22,200 bases of DNA from Priapulus caudatus. Its lineage: Eukaryota; Priapulida; Priapulimorpha; Priapulimorphida; Priapulidae. Location: positions 96,826 through 119,025 of the forward strand of contig NW_014577071.1 in the NCBI RefSeq assembly GCF_000485595.1, given 5' to 3'. Position 1 is the first letter of the stretch. Every line of letters begins with the position of its first letter. This document shows, in pieces, positions 1 to 12,414 of the stretch. Both the position numbers and the translations under genes were made by a program. The notes beneath the pieces were generated by a model. That model ran no database searches. It had not been told where the DNA came from and saw only the letters and a list, made by a program, of their open reading frames with translations.

Positions 1-311
1 GACAGTAAGCAAGTATGTACGCAGCTAGCAGCAGCCAGCAGTAGCGTCAGCCAGCACAGCAGCGGCAGCCGCACCACCACAGCAGCGGCAGCCGCACCAC
101 CACAACACCACCACTAGCGGCAGCAGCACCCCCACCAGCGGCAGCAGCACACAGCAGCAGCCAGCACACCACCACCAGCAGCACCACCAGCAGCAGCACC
201 CGCAGCAACAGCAGCACCAGCAGCACCAGCAGCACCAGCAGCACCAGCAACAGCTACACACGCCCTACGCGGCAGCAGCAGCAGCACCACCACCAGCGAC
301 AGACATCACCC

Positions 312-357
<46 letters not shown>

Positions 358-375
358 TACGGCAGACGTAAGAAC
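1..375. repeat. GCA/CAG/CCA-rich trinucleotide tract, possible polyQ exon
   Basis: The stretch is built almost entirely of GCA, CAG, CCA and ACC triplets and ends in 13 pure CAG units at 313-351 followed by CAA-CAG-TAC. One plus-strand frame is open from 118 (after a TAG at 115-117) to a TGA at 562-564. It reads as Ala/Pro repeats, a Ser/Thr block and then 15 glutamines and YGR. A donor-like GTAAGA lies at 368, just after the glutamines. The frame has no ATG before about position 535, so it could only be coding as an internal exon of a gene entering from the left. A simple degenerate trinucleotide repeat explains it equally well. I call it a repeat and leave the coding option open. Confidence 0.6.
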
Positions 376-2070
376 TACGGCCTACGCCGAGGTCGCGGGG
401 TTGTATGGTTTTTTGTTTGCGTCGGCGCTGCCGGTTGCTTCCCGTGTTCAGTCTGCTTGCCTCTAGCCTCGATCAATCTATCGTTTTTCTCTCCTCTCGG
501 TCGTTGTTCTCCGCGCAGTCCATTAGGTATAGTGATGTCGTATCGACTGGGTCAAGTAGGTTGAGAGGGGCGCCAGACCCTGTGCTACTGAAGCCACGTG
601 CCTGGGTTCCGATGTCAATAGCCTGACTATACACGGCTCCAATCACATTCTAATCGCCATCCCGATGAGAGAAGCATAATGTGCTTATGGGATATTTATG
701 TGGCTGTCTGTACACTATATTTTCGACTGCATGTTCACGCCCAGTCTCCTCATCCGTCGTGAGACTCGGGTCGTTTAACAAGCGGATGCTGGTACGGGCA
801 CCTCTGTGAAGCGACTCTCTGTCTCTCTCTCATATTGCGGTGCAAATCACTACAGCAGTACCTCTCGCATCCTCCTTGCACCCTTAACAACTTCTGCATA
901 CACACTCCACCGCCTGCCACCACTACCATCGTGTCCCTCCCCCAATCGCACCCCTCCCCTTCCCCCAATCGCTAGTAGATGAAGCCCGCGTGACCGGATG
1001 TATAACATAGTAATTTCACTGATTGGAAGCTGTATAATTAATGCGTTAATAGACTTAATTGTTCGGCCGTAAGTTTCCGCGCTGCACCCCTCCCCCCGCG
1101 ATGGAGAACGGGGTTTTTGTCGTCCCGCCGAAACACGAGACTACCTTTCTCTCAACTTTCTTTCTTTATTTTTTTTTATTTTCCCGATATGATCCCACCG
1201 GTAGATTGCTCGTACAAACTCGGTGGTTCAGTCACACGTGGACTTCACGTACGAATAGGGCGACCAGGTAGGGGCAATAACACTTCTCTAACTGAGAGAA
1301 AGAGACTCGTAAAGGGCGATCGATTCTCTACGCGGTGAAATAAAGAATTCATGGACGGCCAATAAAGCGGCGCTGCGACGTTGCTTGCGCGAGCGAAGGC
1401 AATTGGACACGATCATGAATAAATAAATAATCGCATACCTGTGCAACGGGAGAAGGCACGTAACAATGGCTGCTCGCCAGACAGGTGAGGAAGCACTAAG
1501 AACTACCTGGCAGCACGTATATCATAACTCATTAACTTGAGTTGAACGCGCGCCAGCATACGCCAACGCTATATATCTTGATGTAAGTCACAGGAAACGT
1601 TGTGCATGTTTTGCCGAAAAAGCGTTTCCGATAAACGCGTAGAGCGAATAGATACAAAAAGGTAAATTATGAATTTCTCAAACTTCACCCCTATAGACGT
1701 CATCCTGGTTTAAATAACCGTAAGTTACTGTCTACAGATATCCTGAGAACTAAAGGCAACTTCGAGCCAAAAATACGCCCTAACTGTAGATAAACCAACT
1801 ACACTTTTCTCCCTAAGCATCCTGAAACTAGATTACAACTTTATCCCTACGCCTTCTATTACCCTACATGGTTCTTACAACACAAGGTACCCCAAATACT
1901 ACTGTATTATATCCTGCAATCGTATTATTTGTGTCCATGTGTATGTGCGTGTGTGTACATGGGGTACGTGGCTATGCACTAGGAATGAACACACAAATAC
2001 AAGAACGGTACACACCATACACTCACGAAGACACTTCGTAACGGCATCACGTCGTCATCATAAAGCCTAC
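376..2070. other. No supported gene; probable intron or 3' flank of the minus-strand split gene
   Basis: No long open frame has convincing coding character. If the split gene continues to the left, this is intron after its fifth exon. Weak signals include a plus-strand ATG followed six codons later by an AG|GTGAGG donor (1466-1485), and a pyrimidine-rich minus-strand acceptor near 1288. Neither gives a convincing exon. Reverse-strand AATAAA matches occur in the T-rich run at 1160-1180, but nothing upstream connects to them. Confidence 0.4.
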
Positions 2071-2186
2071 CTGGACAAACTTCTCCTTTAGCCTTCCAAG
2101 ATCGACGGACGGTAGAGGGCGCTTGGCCTTCTTCTCCTGTCGGGCGTCGGGGTTCTCAAACTTGTTGAAGATGGCCGACAATCTCG
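2071..2186 (-). CDS. Exon 5 of minus-strand split gene (basic, LKEKF-containing)
   Basis: Spliced internal exon of 116 nt. The acceptor is a pyrimidine-rich run ending CTTTTCAG just above 2186; the donor CAG|GTAGGC is just below 2071. It enters in phase 1: two bases complete an Ala codon with the last base of the 6040-6097 exon. It leaves in phase 0 and encodes 38 further residues. Those begin RLSAIFNKFENPDAR, pass through a basic EKKAKR stretch, and end in LGRLKEKFVQ. The short K-F-E and L-K-x-K-F pattern resembles elements repeated in actin-binding and sarcomere proteins such as nexilin and Xin. That is a resemblance by eye, not an assignment. The phase-0 donor means at least one more exon must lie to the left, inside or beyond the window. 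Confidence 0.72.
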
Positions 2187-3041
2187 CTGAAAAGGCGCGC
2201 ACCATGGTTAGTTAGTGATTCGCCTGTCCTCGTATCAGCTTAGCACCCAGCACAGCATCTCACGGGCTCTACGCCTTTATGTCGCGACCAACAACAACGA
2301 GTGATCACTGGGAAGCCCACCAACACGCGTTCCTCGACACAAAACTCAAACTGAACACTGTAAAACTTGCGGGAAGTTCAAAGTCCGTGCCAGATATGGA
2401 GGAGGGCGGTGGATACGCGGGGGCTTGGTGTACGCACGCACGATCTACCGGCACGTGCGTCAGGTAAATCATTAATCTACGGCACAGGTAACGTAACGCC
2501 TGCGAGCCGCGGCTGCCAGCAGTGAGCGACGTACGGTTGCCGTCACTGCGTGCACGTGTGTATGACTGGGTGCCTGTGAGTTTGTGTGTGCGTATAGGTG
2601 CAGCTGTATTATGTACCTGCTACCGGGTGCGTGGTAGCAACGGTAACACGGTCCATCGGTTCACTCGCACTCGCACACGCACGCACGCACGTGTGTATAC
2701 AGCGTGTGTACCTGCCTCCTCGCATCGGCTCACTCGCACACACGCACGCACGCACATGCACGCACACATACACGCGCGTATACAGCCGACCTGTCTCCTC
2801 GTGTATGCGCCACCAGCAACCGCAGTTATCCGGCGAAATCTCCCGTTTTTCGCATTCGCAGGACGCGTGAATAGACGCGCCCCCGGGGAGTCAGGCGCGC
2901 GGGGGGGGGGGTTACACCGGTATCGCGCAGCAGAAGAGCGCGTCGGCAGATTGAGGGGGTTAGTCGGGTAGACTTCCTGCTCTGCTGACCCTGCGGCTGA
3001 CCCCGATGAATCGACGAGCCCCCACCGCGCGTGCCTGCCGA
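2187..3041. other. Intron sequence with cryptic CA/CG-rich repeat
   Basis: This lies between exons 4 and 5 of the split gene. It contains interrupted (CA)/(ACGC) repeat at about 2660-2785 and a run of ten G at about 2901-2910. Open frames here are artefacts of the repeat, rich in Arg/Thr/His or Cys/Val. No exon is supported. Confidence 0.5.
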
Positions 3042-3074
3042 CACAATACCTGTCAACAAATGTCTGGCAGGCGC
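3042..3074. repeat. Left copy of 33-bp hairpin repeat flanking (TG)n
   Basis: This 33-bp sequence reappears at 3221-3253 in the same orientation with two transitions. It contains CCTGTCA and TGGCAGG, an inverted repeat with one mismatch. The two copies bracket the (TG)n array exactly. Confidence 0.85.
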
Positions 3075-3253
<179 letters not shown>

Positions 3254-3834
3254 ATGTCGTTTGCGACGCGCTCTCAGTTAAACCCTTGCTTTAACCCCTC
3301 CCCACCACAGCCGCCATTCATCTTGTCCGAGGGGCAACAGCCACACCTGAACACCCTGATACCTCCGCGTCGGCAAGTTAGTAATTAGTAAGCGATATAA
3401 TGAGCCAATGCCCAAATGAATTCGCGAGTAAGTAGATGCGTGCATGATTGATTGGGTAAACACCTGTGTGGGCGCGTGTGTCAGCACCTGTGTATAAGTG
3501 AAAAGTAAATATGTGAATGATTCAATAAGTCAGGAAAGGCTTGCCTAAATAAAATATGTGCCTGACGAACAAGGATTTAATATAAAACGAAATGTGAAAA
3601 TAATATTTAATGAATGTACGAATACCGATGAATGAATAAATGGAACATATAAATTCGTAATGAGTTCATGAATAAATATGGATCGATTAACCCTTTCATA
3701 AATAATAAATAAACGAACGAGCAAACTGGTAACCAAGTAAACAAGTAAACAAACAAATTAAAGAATAAGTTGGCGTAATAATTTAAAAGATATATATTTG
3801 GGGAAGTAGATATATATGTAAATTAATGATTTCT

Positions 3835-3868
<34 letters not shown>

Positions 3869-3990
3869 AAATAATAAACCAATGAATGATTAAATTAATC
3901 AACGAACAAGCAAGTGAATAGATAAATGAATGGGCTGACTGATGGATGAATGATGTTACCGAATATATAAATGTATGAGTGTATAATTAA
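3254..3990. other. Intron, drifting into degenerate AATG/AATA repeat
   Basis: Unique sequence to about 3400. It then becomes AT-rich with frequent GAATGAATAAATG-like words that look like decayed tetranucleotide repeat grading into the AACG array at 3994. A short (AT)n run lies at about 3843-3868. No exon was found. Confidence 0.5.
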
Positions 3991-3993
3991 ATG

Positions 3994-4335
3994 AAAGAAT
4001 AAATTAGTGAACGACCGAACGAGCGAACGAATAAACAAACGAACAAATAAACGAACGAATAAACGATAAAACGATCAAACGAACAACCAAACGAACAAAC
4101 GAGAAAACGAACGAAAGAAAGGGCGAATGAACGAGCGAGCGAATGAACGAACGAACGAATGAATGAACGAACGAACGAACGAATAAATGAATGAACGAAC
4201 GAACGAACGAATAAATGAATGAACGAACGAACGAACGAACGACCAAACGAACGAACAAACAAACGAACAAACGAACGAACGAACGAACGAACGAACGAAC
4301 GAACAAACGAACGAACAAACAAACGAACGAACGAT
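3994..4335. repeat. (AACG)n tetranucleotide array with AATG and AAAC variants
   Basis: About 340 bp of 4-bp units, mostly AACG, with interspersed AATG, AAAC and AATA variants that become purer towards the right end. All three minus frames are open and read as Phe-Val-Arg-Ser repeats. This is what a 4-bp unit produces (12 bp gives 4 residues), so they are not genes. Confidence 0.95.
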
Positions 4336-4446
4336 GTTCAACACGTCTCTAGATACTCGATCCAGCTTCGCACCCGCGAGACCAACGCCGAGCTTTACGG
4401 CACGCTCAAGGTCAGATCAAGGGCGGACGCATCGTTTTCGCCGCAT

Positions 4447-4512
4447 CCGCCCCCACCCACCCAACCACCCATCCACCCATCCATCCATCCATCCACCCAA
4501 CCAACCACCCAA
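4447..4512. repeat. (CCAY)n tetranucleotide array
   Basis: Tandem CCAC, CCAT and CCAA units over about 65 bp, a second tetranucleotide array 110 bp from the AACG array. Confidence 0.9.
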
Positions 4513-6039
4513 CCCCGCGAGAGCAGATAATACCGGTGTTAGTCACGGCGCCGACGAACAGTCTGCAAACGACCGTCACCGTACCACGTGATGCTGATCA
4601 CGCCGACGTCGCCGTAGCACACGGGTAGCGACGTGCTGGAGGCTTAATCACAAGGTTGCAAGCTAGCGACGGCATACTTAACGCGTCGGCCCTTCGGATC
4701 GGAATAACAGTCGTTAGCGCGACGCGTTGCCCGCGTGGAGTGTGCCCCAACTCGGCTGCTGCTGCTCGCTTTCTATACGTGACAGGCCGTTACTAGAGAC
4801 ACCTGTAATCTAATACGATCTAGATAGCGACGCCTGTAATCTAACCGTCACTGCCCCGGAAGTGTGACGTAACTAACTGATAGCCACTGGTACGGTCATA
4901 TATAGATATTACCAGGAGTAGATGAAGATTACGTTGGAGTCGCGTATAATTATATACAGTAGCATTGTTCGGCGAATGTCATTGTTACAATGCTGGTGTT
5001 GCATCCCTACGTGTTTAAACGAGGTCAGTTCTGTGGACGTTTTCTGTGGAGGTCGACACTAAATAATAGGGGAAATATTTAAAAATTGTTTACTACTGTG
5101 TACTGGACTCGCTCAACAATAGATTCGCAGACACGGTAAAGACTGTGGAGAGGGAAAATCTTTCTCGGCGTTTTACAAGGTGTCAACAAACCTGGACGAG
5201 CCTCAATTTGAATTTCATTATGATGTATGTGAAATACAGGTAATAGTTACGGTAAACTATACGCTAGCTTGAACTGCGATTGCCCGATGTCAAACCAAAG
5301 TTATTCCAAATTATCTACCTGACGAGCAATCATGAAACTCACCATAAGTACATTGAGTAATAGATGAACTTACATGAAATATAAACTAATAGGGTTTCCT
5401 ATATGCATTTATATACGGCCTTAACACCAGCTCACCTCTTTTTTCGCTTTTGTGCCGGCATAAAAATGGCACGTTATAAACATTTTAACCAATAGATGGC
5501 GCTGAAAGTCAGAACAGCGTTTACACGTGCCGCAAACACGCTCGCGCCTACTCACACATATACACGTAGGTATAAGAGCGGAGTTAACACGGTCGCAGGG
5601 GCTTTAAGTAATATTACCATCACACGAATGATTCACTAACATGATTAACAACATTAAAACGCAGGTTCATTCTCCGTCTTCATTCCATTCCAGCTCTATG
5701 CACATTGTACTATTGCACATTGCATATTGTACATTCTTTCTTTTGCACTATTGCACTTGATTACATAGCTTCACCGATCTGTAGTTCTATAGCCCTCCTC
5801 CCCGCTGAGAAGATATTCACCGAGGACTGAGGTCTCCCTGCCTAAGCGAAATATTGACTATAAAAATTCATGTTTATGTGCACGAGAGCACCATTTTAGT
5901 GCCATTTAGAAAGAAAAACTCCAGCAGCTAGGACTACATACCTATATGTCTGTATATTTGACAATAAAACTGACATTAAAAACATTTCGATAGCAATAAA
6001 TTTGCGCGAGCAGGATCATCGAACAGTCGATAAGCTCAC
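4513..6039. other. Intron between exons 4 and 5; no supported exon
   Basis: Mostly unique sequence. A 16-bp motif is repeated at 4798-4813 and 4829-4844 with one mismatch and 31-bp spacing. A candidate minus exon at about 5436-5501 has a good acceptor and a GTGAGC donor. However, its phase-1 frame is closed by a TAA, so it cannot be inserted in this gene. A CTCF-type sequence, CCAATAGATGGCGC, lies at about 5489-5502. Confidence 0.5.
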
Positions 6040-6097
6040 CTGTGTTAACTTCTTCATCCTGATCTTCTCCATCTCCATATCGATTCATGTATTCGTC
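6040..6097 (-). CDS. Exon 4 of minus-strand split gene (acidic)
   Basis: Internal exon of 58 nt. The acceptor CTATTTCAG lies just above 6097 and the donor CAG|GTGAGC just below 6040. It enters in phase 0 and leaves in phase 1, encoding DEYMNRYGDGEDQDEEVNT plus the first base of the next codon. It continues the acidic/aromatic character of exon 3 (DWDY then DEYMNRY). Reading through the donor gives a stop after a few more residues' worth of intron, which supports splicing. Confidence 0.78.
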
Positions 6098-6345
6098 CTG
6101 AAATAGCAGGATAAGGTCTCGAGTGAACATTAGTTATAACTAACCCTCCCACCCCGTACCAATCACCAACACTACTTCACATCAAGTAGCAGTTATACTA
6201 TCATATACATTACGCATCAGGTGTAAATATATAAACATATATGTGTGCCACATGTCGTGGAGAAGCTCGTATACTCACACACGTGCACATATATACGTTA
6301 TTATATCGTCGTAATATAGAATATGTAAATATATCTGCTTCTTAC

Positions 6346-6390
6346 GTAGTCCCAATCTTCGGCTGTTTTCGTGAGCTGTGAAGGATCCTC
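6346..6390 (-). CDS. Exon 3 of minus-strand split gene
   Basis: Internal exon of 45 nt, phase 0 on both sides. The acceptor TGTCATATTCCAG lies just above 6390 and the donor TAC|GTAAGA just below 6346. It encodes EDPSQLTKTAEDWDY. Because it is symmetrical (15 codons) it could be skipped without a frameshift, so alternative splicing is possible. Confidence 0.75.
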
Positions 6391-7117
6391 CTGGAATATG
6401 ACAGAAATACGATTTGTCCAATGTAAGCACTTACCCAGCTAGCCATCGCGGAAGCACGGACTACAGCTACGATTCGTATAACTAGCACCTCCATAATCTA
6501 ACTGACCAACCGATCTATACCATTCCTGACCCACGCCTAGTCGGCTCTTATATCCAACATACGTGATCTGTGCATAGGTTATGATCAAGTAAATTCTGCA
6601 GTTTCTGCATCTCAGCAGTCAGAGATGCATCGTAAAACCGGTGACCTATGGTCCATGTAAGTACTGGGACGTTACGTTCGTCATGGGATGTAAGTAAATT
6701 TCACGTAAATTGCCGTTTATGTGGAAGCAATATAGTGAGTACATGTGATGGGGGAGTTTTCTTGGAAGACATTCGCGTGCATGTGCGCTCAGGTGTCCAT
6801 GCAAGAATATATGATGTGTTCGTATGTATAATCATTGTATATGTAACAGTTTGCATTACAAATCAAATACAGCACTCGGGTGATTCTGCTTGAAATACCA
6901 TCATTTTCCTACACTGCATATAGAGCACGCATAAATAAGGGGTTTAAGCAAGTGTAAAATAAATTTACGCCAAGTAATCTTGAGTAGATCATCCATCAGG
7001 TATCTGACAGACTGTCATGTAAAGCGAAAGCTCAGCCTAACATTTATGTACTGCGCTACTGCTGCCATCTCTTGGGAGTAAACATTCATAATGAGCAATG
7101 CGTGCCACCCAACGTAC
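6391..7117. other. Intron between exons 2 and 3
   Basis: Unique AT-rich sequence with no recognised element. A CTCF-type motif, CCAAGAGATGGCAG on the minus strand, lies at about 7063-7076. Confidence 0.5.
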
Positions 7118-7167
7118 CTCAACGGGCGTTGCCTCTTTCTGTTTGTCCTCAGATTTCTTTGACTTTG
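7118..7167 (-). CDS. Exon 2 of minus-strand split gene (Lys/Ser/Glu-rich)
   Basis: Internal exon of 50 nt. The acceptor CTACTATTTCAG lies just above 7167 and the donor GAG|GTACGT just below 7118. Its first two bases complete a Ser codon with the T left over from exon 1, and it then encodes KSKKSEDKQKEATPVE and ends in phase 0. The Lys-rich composition continues that of exon 1 without a break, which is independent support for the junction across a 5.2-kb intron. Confidence 0.75.
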
Positions 7168-7328
7168 CTGAAATAGTAGTCAGTAGAGTATTAAAGTTCA
7201 AGTTTCACCGTGTGATTCGGATTGAATTTACAGACAAGCTGTTACAAGGATGCAGTGCAATACTCAAAATATATTAAAAATAAATGCGCTGATATTAATG
7301 GAACTTTGAAATCGTGAATAAAGATGTT

Positions 7329-7329
<1 letters not shown>

Positions 7330-7377
<48 letters not shown>
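7330..7377. repeat. (AT)n microsatellite
   Basis: Uninterrupted AT dinucleotides in the first coding intron. The Ile-Tyr open frames across it are artefacts. Confidence 0.95.
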
Positions 7378-7383
<6 letters not shown>

Positions 7384-8213
7384 TATCCGAAACACTTTAC
7401 GAAAGTACGAACATATCACGAAAGTACATACTCTTACATTTTCACATTATTCACACTTCACATTATTATACAATTACCATCACAAGTCACATTGTGCATA
7501 TATGTGTGCATATAGTATATGTGTGCATCTAACCATCCCGTTGTTGTTGAACTGCACCCCGTAACGCATATATAAAGACCACCCGTTTAAATGCCTATCA
7601 ACATTTTATTGTAATCATGTGTAATTACCATTAATCACACCCCCTGTACTTAAAATAATCTAAAAAAAAGTTAAATTTGAAATACAGATATGCAAATATT
7701 CTGGCAGCGACATTCTAAGTTTTTTTAAAACCAGGTACTTCTTTGAGTGACAGACAACGTCAGTGTTGGACGAAAAAAGTTAAACCACTTCTACATCGGG
7801 TTCATAAACAAATAGGTGAAAAGAGCGAGAGTGGACGCGCGCTAGAGAGAAAGAATCTACACTACAGTTAGCAGAGAAGGTTGACTAAACTACGCTACAC
7901 TCACTACCTGAAGGAATCGTCTGATTGAGCGATGTCAGACACAAACACCCTCGCTACAGTGTGCATCTGTTCCCTGTCTGCGATACTTGCCAACCACTAA
8001 CTACGCCGCGGACGACAGTAGCGTCTATTGTTCTGCTAACTTGCTCCTAATTAATCCATCGTCTGTTTTTCTTTTCTGAACTGTTCTCTATTGTTGTTGC
8101 CGCACAATGCCTTTTCTGGCAGTGATAACAGTCATAACCGTGCAGGATGTGTGGGCTGTACTGCAGGTGCGCAGCGTGTACAGGTGTCGGAGTTCCGTTA
8201 ACTGCCCCCCACA

Positions 8214-8215
<2 letters not shown>

Positions 8216-8248
<33 letters not shown>
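8216..8248. repeat. (CA)n microsatellite, short
   Basis: A short run of CA dinucleotides followed by about 200 bp of decayed CA/CG-rich sequence leading to the main array at 8459. Confidence 0.9.
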
Positions 8249-8249
<1 letters not shown>

Positions 8250-8458
8250 CACACACACACTCAACACACACAGCACGCACACGCACACGCACCAGCGCCA
8301 ACACAGCACTCACGCGCACAGCACGGCACACAGACGCCGCCGCAACGCACACGCAACACGCAGCACGCACGAACGCACCACGCGCACGCGCAACCGCCCA
8401 GCAACGTCTGAGCATAGAGGTTACACGCACGGCGCCACGCAGCTCACGCACGGCACGC

Positions 8459-8640
<182 letters not shown>

Positions 8641-8953
8641 CACCACCCGCGCTCCACATCCCGTGAAGAGTTTAAGTCAACACCTGCGCTGTCTATGCAT
8701 GGAGTAGGGGGCGCCACCTACCGCGCACCTGCACGCCACCACCCGTGTATGTCAGGTGAGTAATACTGGAGATTGCTTCGCCGGTGTACGTCATCAATCA
8801 ACGTGCCGGACAGGTTGCCACGGCTGCTATAGCTGACTCAGGTGTGTTGACTTTCGGCCCGCAGGTGTTAAAAACTCGGTTTGATGACGGGTGACGTCTG
8901 CCTGCTGGGGGCAGGGATGGTGTCCCCGTACTTCCTGCTACGCTGACTATGGG

Positions 8954-9123
8954 CCTTGCTCGCTCGCTCGCTCGCTCACGCACGCACGCACGCACGCACG
9001 CACGCGCGCGCGCACGCTCGCTTGCTAGGTCGATAACTCACTCAAGCACGCACGCACGCACGCTCGCTCACGCACGCTCGCTCGCTCACGCACGCACGCT
9101 TGCTCACGCACGCACGCACGCAC
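8954..9123. repeat. Mixed (CTCG)n / (ACGC)n tetranucleotide array
   Basis: Alternating blocks of CTCG/CTTG and ACGC units, interrupted once by unique sequence near 9025-9050. One block is mixed with CG dinucleotides at about 9003-9012. Confidence 0.9.
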
Positions 9124-9462
9124 CGACCCACCCAACTAAAATTCACCCACCCACTCAACCCGCCCAGGTTGTCTGCCTATAGCTATCTGTCACTCGCACG
9201 CACAGGTAGAGTCTGGGTGGGGGCGCGGCTCATAAACGAGAGCGAAATCTCTTTCGACTATAGTATCAATCCGATGCTGTTGTGTAGTTGTTGTGTCATA
9301 CTGCTATCCCGAATCTGCGATCTTACAAGCTGGCACGTACGCCCACTCAGGCACGCGCACCCAGTTGTATAATGCAAATGAGTAAATGGTGTCTCCACTG
9401 TTACGAGGTGGCGCACCCAGATAGCTATTATTGGTATGCACATTTCCATAAATATTCAAATC

Positions 9463-9582
<120 letters not shown>

Positions 9583-9801
9583 AGCAGACGGCGCTCTGCT
9601 TGGGGCAATAGTGAAGTTCACATCTAGCTAGCTAGCCACCTGCACGAACATAAGCCGTTATTGTTTTCGCTTGCTCACGGCTAAACAACAAACCTGACAT
9701 TTGATAAAACTTGACAACAGTGTCCCAGTTGCTCTGTCATGTGTGTTGTAGTATGTGCTTGTTGTGACGATACACGAACGAGTGTTGTGTTAAAAGTGAT
9801 C

Positions 9802-9928
9802 CAACGATAAATAAAACTGGGCTGTTAGGTGACGTGACTTCGGAGTCGAGTTTCTTAGTAGTAATGGCAATTAATTTTGATTAATTAATCTAACGATAAA
9901 TCAAAGTAGGCTGTTAGGTGACATAACT
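9802..9928. repeat. Diverged direct repeat, 89-bp period
   Basis: A roughly 38-bp sequence beginning AACGATAAAT and containing GGCTGTTAGGTGAC occurs at 9802-9839 and again at 9891-9928 with several substitutions. This looks like an old tandem duplication or two relics of one interspersed repeat. Confidence 0.65.
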
Positions 9929-10024
9929 ACACAGCCAATTCTTATTAGGGTGTCAGGAGTAGGTACTGTAGTTAATCTAATAAGTGTCTAGTGCTTTATT
10001 GAAATATTTCATATGCATCAGCTC

Positions 10025-10335
10025 GTGTTTGCATCGCGTGCGTGTGCTCGCTCGTGTGCGTGCGTGCATGTATGTGTGTGTGTGTGCGTGCATGTGTGCG
10101 TGCGTGCAGGTGTGCGTGCGCGCATGTGTGCTGTTTACGCGCGTGTACGTCTGTACGTGGGTGCACTCTTATGTCAGTGTGTTTGTGTTGGTTGCTGCCC
10201 GTGCGTGTGCGTGCGTGTACGAGCGCGCGTCTGTACGTACGTGCGAGCGTGTATGTGCGTGTGCGTGCGTTTGTTCGCGCATGCGTGCAGGCGTGTGCGC
10301 GCGCGTGCGGGCGTGCACGCGTCCGGGCGCGCATG
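10025..10335. repeat. Cryptic GTGC/GCGT-rich alternating purine-pyrimidine tract
   Basis: About 300 bp dominated by GTGC, GTGT, GCGC and GTAC words with no fixed period. Four overlapping frames on both strands are open and Cys/Val/Arg- or His/Thr/Arg-rich, as expected from such composition. The tract has Z-DNA potential. Confidence 0.8.
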
Positions 10336-10340
10336 TGGAC

Positions 10341-10380
10341 ACATTGTGTCACATTGTGTCACATTGTGTCACACTGTGTC
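10341..10380. repeat. 10-bp tandem repeat, four copies
   Basis: Three identical copies of ACATTGTGTC and a fourth with one T-to-C change, directly after the GTGC-rich tract. Confidence 0.93.
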
Positions 10381-12414
10381 AGTTTCCGATGCCACGAGTT
10401 GATGCAGATGAAACGTTGCAATAGTTATAGGCGAGTTCTAGGATTCTCTGGTCACAAGCTAGTCACAGACTAATACTATACAGTGTTGATCTAGAAACGG
10501 TGCGTGAGAGATCATTAAGAAAGATGGACGATGCTAGTTTATGTGTTAAGAACGTCTCGGTCCTAGCTCCAATAGCTTTCCCTCTAATGGATGGGTAGAG
10601 ACGTGTCAGGGGGCAAAATTTGTGTAAATTTGGTGATCGGATAACACGCCAGTGTGTCATTGTAGAGTGTCGCACGACAACCCCAGTGGATGTTGAAATT
10701 AACTATTTCCCATGTAACCCTTAATTTATTTCATGTTTGCGGTGGTGCAACTCAGATATTTTAGAGGTGATTTCGTTGATAGACAAACGTCTTACTATTT
10801 CTCAACAAAGAGTATAGTAACGGTGCAACGTTTAACTGTACAGTGCTGTACAATAGTAGCACAGTAATTAACCAATAAAACAAATTAGACAGTTTTGGTC
10901 GTCTCGATATTGATTAGGCTACGGAATCCAAAAGAATAATTTAAGTGTGGCTACAGCCTGACTTAGAAACACCCTGTACCACATCCGGAAAGCAATTATG
11001 TTCCCTGCACGACAATGAAGTTGATGCTGATGATGTAATCAATTATTATCGATGAATTATTACATGGTCACTGCATACTATTACCACGTCGACGAATAGC
11101 AGTGATGCGTACATCAGTTATACTTACATATGCAGGCTACACATCGATCACACATAATTACATACACACGCAAATGTAGCATAGTGCAGAATGTAGCGTA
11201 GTGCAGATAAACAGTGCCAAAGTAAATGATCCCTTTAACCTCAACCGGATGCAAACGGAACACGTTTTCCCATCCGAGAATAACGTGTGTGACTCGCAAG
11301 TGGATTTACGAACGAGTTTAAAAATCACGGTGTGATATTTCTTTCCGGATCGTGAGGTGGGTGAGGGAGATTTACCTTGGCCACGTGCTCTGCATTACAC
11401 ATTCTCTCAAAGGTATATACGTGCAATCTACTAGACATCACAGAGAAGTGTGCTATATTAGAAGAGGCTTGCATGCCAGGGTTAGCAACAGCACACACCG
11501 AAACACACCGAACACTCGCATGCAGACATGCTGGTCACGGGAAGCAAAGGAAACTGTACGTACCGCATATCCAGCAATCAACAACAGCTTCCCAACGTTT
11601 TCAACATTTCTCTTTCCGGGGGTTACAAACGTGCCGCGAGTCGCTAGAAATCCGCTCATGACATGACGGTTACACGCAACGACCTGCACAAATCGGTCAA
11701 CAACAACACCGCGAAGGGTGGGGGCCGCAAGGAAAGAGTCAACACTTTGTTATCTATAAACAATTATCTATTAATATAATAGATATGAGGGAGGCTGCGC
11801 GTGATGCGACGGATGCATGTCCACGGACTTTGTTTGGCGCGTAGCAGGTAGCGCCATCTGCCGTTTTTTATCGATATTAAAATGACTATTATTATCATAG
11901 ATATCCAAGATCTTGTCTTCAATTTGAATGATATTGCAATAATATATTTTCGACAAACGATTTTAGATGTCCGACAGTGGAATGAAATCGAGTGGAGAGC
12001 TAGTGCCGATTTTTTATATTCCAGAAACGTTTAGCGGTAGCAGAAATACTTTAAATTAAAAGGAATAAATTATCAGCTTTAAATTAAGCGAACAAGTTAT
12101 AAAAAATAACGTTGCCGAAAAGCAAGACCAAAAACCGTGCATCTATAAACTGGGGGTCCTCCGTCCCAGATGACGTCAGTCACGTCAGCCTCCAGAAAAC
12201 AAAAGAACTTATAACAAAATGGAACATCACACTTAACGCGGGATACTTTCATGAACAAGTTTAAATAAACATAAGGGATTTCCGACATCATGCAGCTATA
12301 ACAATATCGAGGATTCTCGATTCGTTGAACGAGTTCAAATTTAGGGTCAGCGGCAAAGCACAGCAACAAAAACACACCCGAGAAATGTGGCCAACTTTGG
12401 TCCGCGATGCTTAC

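Noticed and set aside
1200-1288. Minus-strand last-exon candidate after exon 5, with a CTCTTTCTCTCAG acceptor and downstream AATAAA-like A-rich sequence
   Set aside because: It would add only about 19 residues (LEKCYCPYLVALF...) unlike the preceding charged sequence. The AATAAA lies in a simple A/T run, so I could not support it.
5436-5501. Candidate minus-strand exon between exons 4 and 5 with a good acceptor and a GTGAGC donor
   Set aside because: Exon 4 ends in phase 1, and in that phase the interval has a TAA after five codons. A shorter microexon version would change the phase and break the join to exon 5.
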